Shown here: one piece after another, positions 1 to 9,231 of the stretch
Numbering within the stretch: position 1 is the first letter of the stretch
Layout of the letters: every line of letters starts with the position of its first letter
Assembly (NCBI GenBank): GCA_963677935.2
Contig: CAXXEH010000003.1
Coordinates: 3,348,001 to 3,412,000, forward strand
Reading direction: 5' to 3'
Source: JAAFHB01 sp963677935
GTDB lineage: Bacteria; Bacteroidota; Bacteroidia; Bacteroidales; Prolixibacteraceae
Length of the DNA: 64,000 nt
Notes under the pieces: generated by a model
The model's input: only the letters and a program-made list of their open reading frames with translations
Told to the model about the DNA's origin: nothing
Databases searched by the model: none
Translations under genes and position numbers: made by a program

Positions 1-1
1 C

Positions 2-793
2 TGTAGTTCAGATCTGAGAATGCCGGACGTACAATTAGCAGCCCTCCCGAAGATTACTTTTGATACTACGTCTGAAAAACTGATACAGGATGGTATACCT
101 TATACTGGAAAGATCGTTGTTGACTCCTACTATAAGGACCTTCCAACAGATGCAAAAGTCGTAGTTGCTATGAATGGTAATTATGCTGCAACAGCTATAA
201 AGACTTTTAAAACAGGAGTTACGACTTTCCCTACCACTTATACAGTGACAGGGGCTGAACTGGCAACATTGTTTGGAAAATCAACCATTCTTATTGGCGA
301 CTATTTTGAATTTGGACTTGATGTTCAGATGAAGGATGGCAAATGGTATCCCGCATTTAATCCGCTTGGCGTAGGTTATGGCTCAGGACCAACAAATCTT
401 CCGGGATCCAGTCCTATCCTGAAACTCCCTGCAGTATGTGCATTATACATCGATACATTTGCCGGAACAGCAACGATTAGTGATGACTACTGGTATGGCG
501 GTGTCTACACCACAACCATTGAAAAGGTAGATGCAACCCATTTGAAATTTAAAAACTTTGCTGAACTTGGAGGCGATTTTGTGATGACGATTGATCCATC
601 CACCCGCCTTATTACCGTTCCAAAGCAGATTTATGCAGCAAACCTGGCAGATTGGGGAATGCCTACCTATACTAACGCTGCAATTGTAGGTAAAGGTGAT
701 ATTGATGCTTGTTTGCATAAGATTACTTTAAATTTAACTCCTTCTGTTGATCAGGGTGGATGGAGTCTTTTTAAACTTGTGATCACTTACTAA
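2..793 (+). CDS. Probable surface/periplasmic lipoprotein, 5' end outside window
   Basis: The reading frame is open to the left edge, so the first ATG (position 20) is probably internal. The first in-window codons read C-S-S-D-L-R, which resembles a lipoprotein cysteine followed by the Ser/Asp-rich export signal of Bacteroidota surface lipoproteins. The signal peptide would then lie just outside the window and almost all of the mature protein, about 264 residues, is present. The body is rich in Thr, Gly, Tyr and short beta-strand-like segments, with no catalytic motif that I recognise. Such proteins often end SusC/SusD loci as accessory glycan-binding lipoproteins, but that role is inferred. 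A strong hairpin terminator follows 31 bp after the stop. Confidence 0.6.
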   Translation, partial: CSSDLRMPDVQLAALPKITFDTTSEKLIQDGIPYTGKIVVDSYYKDLPTDAKVVVAMNGNYAATAIKTFKTGVTTFPTTYTVTGAELATLFGKSTILIGDYFEFGLDVQMKDGKWYPAFNPLGVGYGSGPTNLPGSSPILKLPAVCALYIDTFAGTATISDDYWYGGVYTTTIEKVDATHLKFKNFAELGGDFVMTIDPSTRLITVPKQIYAANLADWGMPTYTNAAIVGKGDIDACLHKITLNLTPSVDQGGWSLFKLVITY

Positions 794-823
794 ACGGATC
801 ACTGATTCGGATATGCTTAATAG

Positions 824-859
824 AAAGGCATTGGCGGGTAACTGCCAATGCCTTTTTTG
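824..859 (+). terminator. Rho-independent terminator of the lipoprotein gene
   Basis: Perfect 12-bp inverted repeat (824-835 with 844-855, stem AAAGGCATTGGC) with an 8-nt loop and a run of T at the 3' side. It lies 31 bp after the stop of the lipoprotein gene. The A/T symmetry means it could act in both directions, but no gene enters from the right. Confidence 0.85.
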
Positions 860-1482
860 TTAATTGATGAGAGTGTCATTGTTGATACTTGTAACTAAAG
901 CGTTGGAGTATGCCAAACAGAATCCAAAAGTAGTCCTGTTTGCTGCTTAATTTCAGGAAATATCTTTCAAAGTTCTATAATAGAAGATAAAGTTTCTCCT
1001 AAAAGGGAGCAATCTTCTGCATAGAGTACAAAAATTAATCTTCCGGGCAGTAATTTTTTCGCGTTTTTGATTCAACCTGTCACTTTTTGAATCAATAGGT
1101 GACCCTCCGATCTGAATCATCGGAGCTATTTTGAGAAATATTGTCATATAAGACCTTAAATCCAAAGCTTTTAACGCCAAGTTTACCGCTATATTCAGAG
1201 ATGCCGAAGCTCAAAAGCTAATTATTGCAGATCAGTGCAGAAAGGTGGAGGATAAAAAGGTAAGAATTGCAATTTGGTGGCAGGTGGGCGATGATTATTA
1301 CAATTAATAATGAACTTATCAAACCAAAAAATATGAACTTTTGATAGTTACTCTAAAAATGCAATAATTTCTATGTTTATATCAAAATAATGGCAATCCT
1401 CCCTTCATTATAAAAAATAAAACAATTTCATTTCGTATATTTGGGTATGTTTTGATATTAACCTATTTAAAAACATTACGGT
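860..1482. other. Intergenic region with possible decayed coding remnant
   Basis: About 620 bp without a convincing gene. On the + strand, 1152-1307 is a 51-codon frame without a usable start, ending in a Trp/Tyr-rich tail (IAIWWQVGDDYYN). It reads like the C-terminus of a real protein, so it may be the remnant of a lost gene; I could not assign a family. A 27-codon frame at 867-950 is probably chance. The minus-strand frame at 953-1180 has an unlikely composition and was not accepted. Confidence 0.35.
1436..1443 (+). promoter_or_regulatory. Candidate -7 promoter element for the DUF2157 gene
   Basis: TATATTTG matches the Bacteroidota -7 consensus TAnnTTTG exactly and lies 39 bp before the ATG at 1483. 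No good TTTG -33 element is visible at the usual distance, so support is partial. Confidence 0.45.
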
Positions 1483-2772
1483 ATGAGCTTACTTAAAGAT
1501 CTCCCCGAACTTGTAAGTGCCAATATCATCTCCGGTGACACCGCACGGCAAATCACAAATTATTACGAAAAAAAACATCAGGCTTCCCCGAACCGGCAAT
1601 TGCTGATTTTTGGAATCCTGGGGGCTTTGCTGGTGGGAACCGGTGTATTGTTTATTGTTGCCAACCAATGGGATCAGTTCTCCCAATTTGCCAAAACGAC
1701 GTGTGCTTTTCTCCTGCTGATCATTCCGCAACTCTTCTGTGCCTACGTAATGGTGAAGAAAACGGAGAAAATAGTCTGGAGGGAAATCGCCGCCCTTTTG
1801 CTCTTCTTTGCCGTAGGCGCCAACATCTCGCTCGTAAGTCAGATTTATCACATCAATGGTGATGCGAGTTCATTTATGATGACATGGATGCTTCTGACAT
1901 TGCCGCTGATTTACTTGCTTGACGCGTCGGCACTTTCCCTGGCTTATATAATTATGTGTATGATTTTCGGTATGACAGCGAAAGATAGTGGCACATTTCC
2001 GAACGAAGAACACCTTTTCTGGATTCTTTTTGCGCTACCCCTTCCCCACTATTATCAAATCCTCCGAAAATCTCCTGCCAGTATTTTGTTCATCCTCCAC
2101 AACTGGCTGATCCCATATGTGCTGACTCAGACATTTTTTATCCTCTCACATCAGGCGCATATGGTGATGCATCCTGCTTACATCTTCCTGTTCACCGTAT
2201 TTTATTTCATCGGAGAACGTCCATTCTTCAACAGCCGACACCTTCTTCACAACGGATATCTGGTCTTTGGTTTTGCGGGAACCATTATTTCTCTGTTGGT
2301 GATGACATTTAAGTCAAACTGGAAGGAGCTGACAGATCCTGTTTATCATTTTTCAAATATAATCGTAACTCCTGAATTTGCAGGCTGCGTCATTTTGTTT
2401 GTCCTTGCCACTTTCCTCCTCTTCAAACAAAACATTGGTAAAAAATGGGGAGACTGGAAGATGATGGATATTACCTATCTCCTGTTTCTGATCCTTTTCC
2501 TCCTTGGCTTTCAGGTCACAACACTCTCTGTTGTCCTGATTAACCTGATGGTTCTGATTTTTGGGCTGATTCTGCTCAGGGAAGGGGCGAAACAGACACA
2601 TCTTGGGGTAATCAACCTGGGTATGTTAATCATTGCTTTGCTGGCTGTATGCCGCTCATTTGATTCTGATTTGACCTTTGTCGTTAAGGGTGTTCTGTTT
2701 GTACTTGTCGGCATTGGCTTTTTTGCAGCGAATTGGTTGATGATCAAAAAAAGAAAAGAAAATGAAGACTAA
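1483..2772 (+). CDS. DUF2157 domain integral membrane protein
   Basis: A 429-residue protein. The first 35 residues are a polar cytoplasmic segment (LPELVSANIISGDTARQITNYYEKK) typical of the DUF2157 N-terminus. Many hydrophobic helices follow, about a dozen by eye, from residue 40 (LLIFGILGALLVGTGVLFIVA) to near the end, and a basic tail KKRKENED. DUF2157 proteins are inner-membrane proteins of unknown function, often found beside a GDYXXLXY protein, as here. The stop codon overlaps the start of that next gene by 11 bp, which suggests translational coupling. The ATG is supported by a TAnnTTTG element 39 bp upstream. The GC-richer, non-glycan character sets this pair apart from the surrounding enzyme genes. 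Confidence 0.85.
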   Translation: MSLLKDLPELVSANIISGDTARQITNYYEKKHQASPNRQLLIFGILGALLVGTGVLFIVANQWDQFSQFAKTTCAFLLLIIPQLFCAYVMVKKTEKIVWREIAALLLFFAVGANISLVSQIYHINGDASSFMMTWMLLTLPLIYLLDASALSLAYIIMCMIFGMTAKDSGTFPNEEHLFWILFALPLPHYYQILRKSPASILFILHNWLIPYVLTQTFFILSHQAHMVMHPAYIFLFTVFYFIGERPFFNSRHLLHNGYLVFGFAGTIISLLVMTFKSNWKELTDPVYHFSNIIVTPEFAGCVILFVLATFLLFKQNIGKKWGDWKMMDITYLLFLILFLLGFQVTTLSVVLINLMVLIFGLILLREGAKQTHLGVINLGMLIIALLAVCRSFDSDLTFVVKGVLFVLVGIGFFAANWLMIKKRKENED

Positions 2773-3355
2773 AACATTGCTATTGTCCGCTTTCATTCTG
2801 GTGGCTCTGGTACAACTGTATGTGCCCATTCAGATGATCAGTAGTCAGGCCGGTTATGCAAATACGGGAACTGAATTTAAATTCAGGACAGCAAACAAGT
2901 TTAATCCCGATTTTAATGGAATCGGCTCCGATCTCAGCGGCAAGTTTATCCTGTTATGGGTTAAAGAAAATCATGTCGCAATAACGGATAAACAATATTG
3001 GGAGAAGATCCATCATGCTTATGTAATATTTACCACTGACAGCGCTGGTTTTGCAAAGGTCAGATCGGTCACGACCATGAAACCAGTCGACACCTATGAT
3101 TGGGTCTGGACAAACGTATGGGTGAACCGGAAAGATTCCACAAGATTACAGATAGCTTATCCGTTTCAAAACTATTATATCCGCGATACTGAAAACAAAA
3201 AAGTCGAATCTGTGATTAAAAACGGTTTGTGCGATACGCTGAAAACTAATTATTTGAAAATTAAAATAAAAGAAAATCAATTTGTCGTAGGTGACCTGAT
3301 GATTGACGGGGTGCCGTTTAAAGAGATGATCGGGGAACCCAAAAAGTTAAAATAG
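2762..3355 (+). CDS. GDYXXLXY-family-like membrane-anchored protein
   Basis: A 197-residue protein that starts inside the end of the DUF2157 gene. Residues 5-25 form one hydrophobic segment (signal anchor), and the rest would be periplasmic. The pattern 'F-R-T-A-N...DLSGKFILLWV' occupies the place of the GDYXXLXY signature (normally in a PxDPRDxxRGDY context), and 'PFQNYYIRDTE' corresponds to the usual 'P-F-x-R-F/Y-Y-L' block. The signature itself is degenerate here, so the assignment rests mainly on gene order, length and fold pattern. Function is unknown in the family. The stop lies 4 bp from the convergent GH28 gene, and no terminator hairpin fits between them. Confidence 0.65.
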   Translation: MKTKTLLLSAFILVALVQLYVPIQMISSQAGYANTGTEFKFRTANKFNPDFNGIGSDLSGKFILLWVKENHVAITDKQYWEKIHHAYVIFTTDSAGFAKVRSVTTMKPVDTYDWVWTNVWVNRKDSTRLQIAYPFQNYYIRDTENKKVESVIKNGLCDTLKTNYLKIKIKENQFVVGDLMIDGVPFKEMIGEPKKLK

Positions 3356-3359
3356 TTTC

Positions 3360-4970
3360 TTATTTTATATTACCCGTTTGAAATATTGCCGTATTCCCCC
3401 TATTTCCAGGAACAGCGAGTGATTTAATATTCGCAAGATTATTATTGGTTATGATCACTCTTGAATTCTCAACCCCTTTTAACCCAAGCAGGCTGTTGGA
3501 TGCACCATCAATCCTGCATCCGCTAATTCTGATTGTCTCTGTCTTCTCTACGGATATTGAACAGGAGTTATTGGCAGAACCTGTCATCTTCAAGGCATCA
3601 AGATCAATATCTTTAACATCGCATAAAAGGATAGCAGGTCTTAGATCAACACTTTTAGTTTTCAGCTCAATGTTGTTAAAACGGATATTCTGAGCGTGCC
3701 GGATAAAGAAACCGTAGGACGGCAGGACACCAAACATATCTGCCTCAGGGTAGGCTTTTTCCACCTCGGGAATCTCCCTTTTGAAATCAGCAATGGTACC
3801 TCCCCCGTCAAATTCAATGGTGATATCTTTTAGGGTGATATTCTGTACCGGATTACCCGGAATTCCTGTGATTGAACAACCCATCTTTTTTGCGTTGGTG
3901 GCAATGATATTACTGATCAAAATATTCTGAAGCACTCCGACCTTGTCAATTTTCTGACCTTCAATCCATGGACGGGCCCTGTTTCCCAACCGGATAAAAA
4001 TCGGGCAATCGGGACCATCAATATGGATATTTGAGATAACCACACCATCCAGAATTCCGCCATCCACCAGTTCAAGTGCAATTCCTGTATGTCCGTGAGG
4101 AGAGCCGCCAATGGATTTGTCAGATACCACCGAGGGTCTGATTACGAGGTTGGAGACTACCACATTTTTAAATCCCCCATTCGACTCTGTCCCCATTTTC
4201 AGGGCATTACAGTGGCTGCTAAGCAGACAATTAGTGATGACAATATTTTCATTTGCCCTCGCGGAGGTGCTTTTCAGGGTAATCCCATCATCATCCGAGT
4301 CTCCGATGCAATCCGATATTCTTACATCATGACAACCATCGAGATCGATCATATCGTTGTTTTTGTTACAATGATTAAAAACATCGATGTTGTGAATATA
4401 AACCTGATCGCATGCCAGGTAGTGTTGCATCCACAAGGCCGAATTCCTCAGTTTAATCCCTTCTGTCCTGACATTGCGGCACTGAATCATCCATATCAGG
4501 TATGGCCTCACAGTGTAGGAATCAAGTTTCGAACCTTTAGGGACGATAAAAGCACCTCCCTGCCCGTTAATCATCCCCTCTCCCTCAAGTGCAATATCGG
4601 AACACTTCTCTGCATAGATTAGCGCCCGTTTCACCTCCCCTTTTCTGTAAAAGGTGTAATCGGGTAGATTCTCAGGATAATCGGCCAAACGGGTGCTTCC
4701 GTACAAAACAGCGCCCTGCTCAAGATGAATGGTTACGTTACTTTTGAAATAGAGTGTTCCGGTCAGGTAATTCCCGGCAGGGATAATGACCTTTCCTCCC
4801 CCATTTCTGCTGCAATCATCGATGGCCCCCTGAATAGCCCTGGTGCTAAGAATTGTAGTATCTGATTTGGCACCGTAGGAAGTAATATTATACTCTTTGG
4901 CAGATAGGGTGAATGCCATGCAAAAACTGAAAATAGTCACAATCATTCTGGAATTCAATAAGCAAATCAT
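3360..4970 (-). CDS. GH28 polygalacturonase-type glycosidase, secreted
   Basis: A 536-residue right-handed beta-helix enzyme that would cleave alpha-linked galacturonic acid (or a related residue) in pectin. Residues 9-24 are a signal peptide (IVTIFSFCMAFTLSA). GH28 catalytic blocks are visible: N-N-D at about 204-206, the Asp cluster GDSDDDG at about 223-229, and a SHCNALKMGT block at about 252-261 in place of the G-H-G and R-I-K motifs. 'YGAKSD' near residue 32 and 'GGGKVIIPAGNYLTG' are the usual GH28 N-terminal signatures. A second Met at residue 9 (position 4946) is an equally plausible start. The upstream GH57-like gene ends 16 bp away, so the two are probably co-transcribed. Exo or endo action cannot be read from the sequence. 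Confidence 0.88.
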   Translation of the reverse strand: MICLLNSRMIVTIFSFCMAFTLSAKEYNITSYGAKSDTTILSTRAIQGAIDDCSRNGGGKVIIPAGNYLTGTLYFKSNVTIHLEQGAVLYGSTRLADYPENLPDYTFYRKGEVKRALIYAEKCSDIALEGEGMINGQGGAFIVPKGSKLDSYTVRPYLIWMIQCRNVRTEGIKLRNSALWMQHYLACDQVYIHNIDVFNHCNKNNDMIDLDGCHDVRISDCIGDSDDDGITLKSTSARANENIVITNCLLSSHCNALKMGTESNGGFKNVVVSNLVIRPSVVSDKSIGGSPHGHTGIALELVDGGILDGVVISNIHIDGPDCPIFIRLGNRARPWIEGQKIDKVGVLQNILISNIIATNAKKMGCSITGIPGNPVQNITLKDITIEFDGGGTIADFKREIPEVEKAYPEADMFGVLPSYGFFIRHAQNIRFNNIELKTKSVDLRPAILLCDVKDIDLDALKMTGSANNSCSISVEKTETIRISGCRIDGASNSLLGLKGVENSRVIITNNNLANIKSLAVPGNRGNTAIFQTGNIK

Positions 4971-4986
4971 ATCTTTATAATTGATT

Positions 4987-6744
4987 TTACATCTCTTCAG
5001 GCATCACCTTAACATAGCTAATCCCTGTTTTTGAAAAAATTACATTGTAAGATGGCCATGTATTCAGCTTATTGGCCAATTCCAACCCGTCATTCCTATT
5101 CCCCTTTAACAGATAGAAACGCATGTTCATCTCCGGGTTATTTTTATTGAGTTCCTCACGGAAAACCAGCTTTTGCTCTTTCATTTTCCATGTTGCAGCG
5201 ATATGTTCTACAGAACAATCCTTGATCAGACTATATCCGTTGTTCAGGTAGATAAATCCGTTCGACAGCGTAAACGCAGGATTATTTTTCAGGTCGGCAG
5301 GTATTTCAACGGCGATCTCTTCACCTGTACCGGCTGAATAATAAAGTCCTTTGGCCGGTGTATCAAAAATGATCTCTACCGCTCCATCGGCAGGACGCTC
5401 CCCTTTAATATCGATGCGATAAAGGTTCTCACTGATTTTTTTTATGCTACTGACCGATTTCTCAGCTCTGACAGCAAAAGGGATTGGGAGCACACCCGCG
5501 GTGGAATTGCCACCTTTTGTATCTGTGGCTAACTCTACCTTTCCGCTTTTTGTATTGACCAGGTAATTCCTTTCATCCACAGGGAGAAGAGACTTCAACG
5601 ATTTCATCACTTCACCAATAATCAGTTCAGTATTGGCAACCTCGTTATCGGTATATTGAACTTCCACCAACAAAGGTGACCAACCGCTTGAATCTGAGAC
5701 TTCCGAAAGGAGCAGATGTTTCCAGGCCTCCAGAACCAATTTCCTCAACTTACTAACATCCATCCCTTTGGCTGCAGCATAATCGACCAAACGTTCTGCC
5801 ATCAGGATAACACCCCTCATCTTATAAGATAATGCCCGTGTGAGTCCGTCCTTTTCTACTCCGGTTCGTTGCCTTCCCATCCACATAAATGGGCCGCAAA
5901 CCGACATATTCCAGGTTCCCTCAGGGACAAATTCATAATCAGGGATCTGATACCCCTTCGAAGCTTTGATTTTATTGGCTAGCTCGGTCATGGTTACAAA
6001 TTTATACCCCTCCTTCTGCAATCTTTTAAAATTGTCGATGCTTTTCTTCTCCTGCTCGGGAACGATGTTAAAATCGCTATTATAATCAAGTGTATTAAAC
6101 ACTTCACCATCATCAAGGAATGCAAAATCCCAATTCAGCCCGTTTAATTTCTTCTCTCCGGCGCCAATTAATCCAAGGATGTGGTCATTCCCATAGGTTA
6201 TATTGACCAAAGGAAGGGTTTTGCCCCTGAAATGGCTGTGCGGATCAGAACTGGTCACGATCAGATCGTATTTATCTTTAAGGACACTCGCATAGGCTGG
6301 TGTCCACTGAATCTCCTGGCCAAAGAAGACGCGCGACCGCTTCATCCCATGGTCTGCCAATATCTGGTCTGATATCTCAATCGATTTTTGAAGATCGAGG
6401 GCAGGATATCCAATAAAGAACTGATCGGAATAGTGTGCTATGACGAGTTCAATCTGACCTTTATTTACCAGTTTTTTTAGTAGCGCCAAAACCTCAGGGT
6501 GCTCATCGGCAAGGGTTTCGATGGCATAACCCTGAATCTCTATATCAGATTTGTATTGCGGATTTTTTTCAAAAAACTGAAGTACGGGATAAACCGAATT
6601 CTTAATGATCTTACTTTCAATCTTGTAATCTCCGGCAACATACTGAAGATTAAAATGGAACATGCCGATGGCATATTTATCCTGTGCCTTTGAGAGCAAG
6701 CCCATCATCAGGAACAAAATAAGGAGTTGAATAGATTTCTTCAT
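4987..6744 (-). CDS. GH57/GH38-like (beta/alpha)7-barrel putative glycosidase, secreted
   Basis: A 585-residue protein with a signal peptide (residues 1-20, ending LLSKAQ). The N-terminal 280 residues have the order of motifs seen in the GH38/GH57/polysaccharide-deacetylase-like barrels. These are an early aromatic/His strand end (MFHFNLQYV, about 28-36), 'IEIQGYAIE', 'GQIELVIAHYSDQFF' (where such enzymes read 'GRIEIGGGxYxE'), and 'VFFGQEIQWTP', where a catalytic acid is expected on a strand. A helical segment follows (about 300-390), then a beta-sandwich-like C-terminus. No characterised family matches with confidence; the first His motif differs from the classic GH57 HxH. It is preceded by a 207-bp repeat-bearing gap and followed after 16 bp by GH28. 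Confidence 0.55.
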   Translation of the reverse strand: MKKSIQLLILFLMMGLLSKAQDKYAIGMFHFNLQYVAGDYKIESKIIKNSVYPVLQFFEKNPQYKSDIEIQGYAIETLADEHPEVLALLKKLVNKGQIELVIAHYSDQFFIGYPALDLQKSIEISDQILADHGMKRSRVFFGQEIQWTPAYASVLKDKYDLIVTSSDPHSHFRGKTLPLVNITYGNDHILGLIGAGEKKLNGLNWDFAFLDDGEVFNTLDYNSDFNIVPEQEKKSIDNFKRLQKEGYKFVTMTELANKIKASKGYQIPDYEFVPEGTWNMSVCGPFMWMGRQRTGVEKDGLTRALSYKMRGVILMAERLVDYAAAKGMDVSKLRKLVLEAWKHLLLSEVSDSSGWSPLLVEVQYTDNEVANTELIIGEVMKSLKSLLPVDERNYLVNTKSGKVELATDTKGGNSTAGVLPIPFAVRAEKSVSSIKKISENLYRIDIKGERPADGAVEIIFDTPAKGLYYSAGTGEEIAVEIPADLKNNPAFTLSNGFIYLNNGYSLIKDCSVEHIAATWKMKEQKLVFREELNKNNPEMNMRFYLLKGNRNDGLELANKLNTWPSYNVIFSKTGISYVKVMPEEM

Positions 6745-6851
6745 TTGTATTATTATTCTTAAATTGTTTTTATTCCAAAATTCAAATCTTTAGTACATTT
6801 TTTGGGGTTCCAATTTGCGGCGCATTGAACAACTGATTTTCAATTCAGATG

Positions 6852-6948
6852 AAACCCCTTCAGGGTTTTAACTTAACATTCAAATTATTTTGGCAATCTG
6901 TAAATATTGACCAATTTTCAAATTATCACATTGTCAAATTATCACATT
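6852..6948. repeat. Short palindrome plus tandem 16-bp repeat
   Basis: 6852-6868 is a small palindrome, AAACCC-n5-GGGTTT, of the same kind as the CCCTTTCAGGG palindromes further on. At 6918-6932 and 6934-6948 the 15-mer TCAAATTATCACATT occurs twice with a 16-bp period. The same 15-mer is repeated at 13803 and 13819. This gap separates two minus-strand genes. Confidence 0.7.
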
Positions 6949-6951
6949 AAG

Positions 6952-9231
6952 CTATTTCTTTACCGGTGCAGAGATAATCCCCAGGTACCGCCCCATCCAG
7001 TAGGGCAAAAGCCATGTATCGCCGGCACTAACCAGTGAACCGCCATCGCCGGGCGAATCAAGGTTAAAGATTTGTCCGTTGTGGCGGTAGATCGGGAGTT
7101 CGTTTAAGGGTAACCGCTCTTTGGTGGTCTGTCCCCTGAAGTTAACCGGAAGTTTCTCAATATCCTTTCTGTGGGAATTATGCATCCCCCAAGTCCGCAT
7201 ATCCAAAGGATAATCTTTCAGAAAGTCAATGGATGTCCCAAGGTCAAACTCCCTGGCGCCAGTCATAGCATAGGTAAAATTCCAGAGAGCATTACCCTCG
7301 GGACGTTCAACCTCCCAGTGATCCCTGATGGCTTCCCGAAATTTTATTTTTAGACTGTCACTCAGGGCATAGGGATATAGTCCCCAGTATGCCAAAAAGT
7401 ACATCTCATCGTCCGAATGGTTCCACTCCTCTGAAAGAGCTTTACTTAGCTCATCCGATTGATTGGGACCGATTTGAGAGAACGGGCGGGTCAGGTTTTC
7501 GAGATAGCCATATTTGGTCATCAACTCATTTGCCTTGGTTTTGTAGATCTCCTTTCCTGTAAAGTGATATGCAGTTTGAAGAAATGCCACAATATTGGAA
7601 GAGTTTATCTTACGGTCCCCCACATTCACCGGAAACTGATTCACATATTCAGGATTCCATTTTCCCCACATGGTTGGTTCCCCGTCAACATCAATGATAT
7701 ACAGATCATTCTTAACGATGTAACCCATCAGGTTATCGAGCATCTTGAGGGCACGGGCTTTCCATGCTGCATCATCCGATAGTTCCAGAATTGTGGTAAG
7801 GGCAAAAATCTGCCCCACGGCCTGGTCACTGCTTGCCGTTGAGCGCCAGGTCCAGTTGGGATGATCTGCCGCAGGAAGCCAAAGGCTTGCCGGACTTCCC
7901 GAAAGGAGTTCTTTTTTCTTCCAGTCGGCCCCCTTTGTGTTTTCAATCTTGTAATCGCGCTCAAAGCTTCGTGCAAAAAGTCCGGGGATATTGGTCACCG
8001 TATGCAAACGTTCCATCGCCTCAAAAGCTTCGTAAGCATTCTGTTTTGCATCTTCAGATCCGGTTACCTTATAGCGGAATAGCTCTCCCACCAGGTACAT
8101 TCCCGTCCAAAGGTTATCGCTGGGCTGGTTTGCTGTCCTTGCTGTGGAATAACCGTCTGGTATCGCAACAGAACTGCAGTTTAAACCGTAACGGATATTT
8201 TTCTCACGAACCTGCTTTTCGTAAAAGAGGGCTTTCTCCTCAAGGGTCATCTCTTTAAACGAAAGTTGTCCAAGCCCTTTATCGGTTAAGACCAATACGC
8301 TCTTTTCAGGACCAGCCTCCAGAGCAATGACCCGGTTTCCCGGAAGCCAGCGTTCGCCGGCATAATAGCTGTATTTCCCCTTATTATTGAGATAGAAGGC
8401 GCCCCAGGCAGATCCAAACCATAGCTGACCGTTGATCTCTTTGATGTCGGTAATTTCAGGACAAGGGATTTTAGATATAAGTTTCTTATCGGATAGATGA
8501 AGGTATCCTGAATTTGTACCGATTACGATATCCTCCCCGTTACCAACAACTATGGCACAGGTAATTCCTGATCCGGAAAATAACGTTTTGATTTGTTGTC
8601 CCGGAAGATAATCAGCAACAGCATTTGAAGAGATCAGCAAAAAGCTGTTTTTCTTTTCGTTATAACGGATTTGGATAACCCCGTTCATATGGCCTGTCCA
8701 AAGCCTGGCGCCTGACTGGTCGAGATAAACAAGCTGTTCACCATCCGAGACAAGGAAATGGAAGTCGTCACCTCCGGCAAAAATGGAGGCATTTGGAAGG
8801 TTGTGATCGATCTGGATTTTACCGGCCCATGCATTGCTGAAGAGTTGTTTATCATCCAGGTAGACCGTCTGCTTTCGGTAAGTACCAATCGACCTGATCT
8901 TTTTGGGAAAAAGCGGAGGGTAGGAGATATCGCGGCAGAGTTTACCCGGATAGAAAAGGGTCCCGTTATCAGGGACAAAGATTCCGCTGTCGGAGAGCAT
9001 CCGGATCTGGCCGTCGCGGTTGGATGAGATCGCAGAAAGCCTTAATGATTTGTGAGACGGAGCCAGGTAATACCTGACACTATAATCCTGTAAATAGGGT
9101 TGATCCGTATAGATTGGCTGCCCCTTTTCATTCCTCGTCTGGTCCGGCAGCGGAGGATTTACTTTACCGAAAACGGATAGAGAGATTAGGAGTATTCCCA
9201 GGAATGGGATAACTATTGCTTTATTTTTCAT
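6952..9231 (-). CDS. Propeller-toroid protein: N-terminal beta-propeller, C-terminal (alpha/alpha) helical domain
   Basis: A 759-residue protein with a signal peptide (residues 1-22). Residues of about 60-330 form repeated beta blades with the 'G-x-L-W-F-G-S/T-x-x-G' pattern of two-component-regulator-type propellers (for example IVIGTNSGYLHL, LWFGSAWGAFYL). From about residue 345 there are amphipathic helices rich in Trp/Tyr with 'NLWTGMYLVGELFRYKVTG', 'WTWRSTASSDQAVGQIFAL' and 'EEWNHSDDEMYFLAYWGLYPY', resembling the (alpha/alpha)6 toroids of glycoside hydrolases and polysaccharide lyases. A clear paralogue lies at 48524-50815. No transmembrane or histidine-kinase domain follows the propeller, so this is not a sensor kinase. 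Conserved Asp/Glu-Trp pairs suggest a glycan-active enzyme, but the family is not one I can name. It stands alone between two repeat-rich gaps. Confidence 0.7.
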   Translation of the reverse strand: MKNKAIVIPFLGILLISLSVFGKVNPPLPDQTRNEKGQPIYTDQPYLQDYSVRYYLAPSHKSLRLSAISSNRDGQIRMLSDSGIFVPDNGTLFYPGKLCRDISYPPLFPKKIRSIGTYRKQTVYLDDKQLFSNAWAGKIQIDHNLPNASIFAGGDDFHFLVSDGEQLVYLDQSGARLWTGHMNGVIQIRYNEKKNSFLLISSNAVADYLPGQQIKTLFSGSGITCAIVVGNGEDIVIGTNSGYLHLSDKKLISKIPCPEITDIKEINGQLWFGSAWGAFYLNNKGKYSYYAGERWLPGNRVIALEAGPEKSVLVLTDKGLGQLSFKEMTLEEKALFYEKQVREKNIRYGLNCSSVAIPDGYSTARTANQPSDNLWTGMYLVGELFRYKVTGSEDAKQNAYEAFEAMERLHTVTNIPGLFARSFERDYKIENTKGADWKKKELLSGSPASLWLPAADHPNWTWRSTASSDQAVGQIFALTTILELSDDAAWKARALKMLDNLMGYIVKNDLYIIDVDGEPTMWGKWNPEYVNQFPVNVGDRKINSSNIVAFLQTAYHFTGKEIYKTKANELMTKYGYLENLTRPFSQIGPNQSDELSKALSEEWNHSDDEMYFLAYWGLYPYALSDSLKIKFREAIRDHWEVERPEGNALWNFTYAMTGAREFDLGTSIDFLKDYPLDMRTWGMHNSHRKDIEKLPVNFRGQTTKERLPLNELPIYRHNGQIFNLDSPGDGGSLVSAGDTWLLPYWMGRYLGIISAPVKK

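Noticed and set aside
953..1180. 75-codon minus-strand frame in the first intergenic region
   Set aside because: No signal, no recognisable motif, unusual composition, and it overlaps a possible plus-strand remnant.
4089..4622. 177-codon plus-strand frame
   Set aside because: Antisense to the well-supported GH28 catalytic core; shows no coherent protein pattern.
6952..9231. Hybrid two-component sensor of the SusR type
   Set aside because: The propeller is the right kind, but no transmembrane helix, histidine kinase, receiver or AraC domain follows it.
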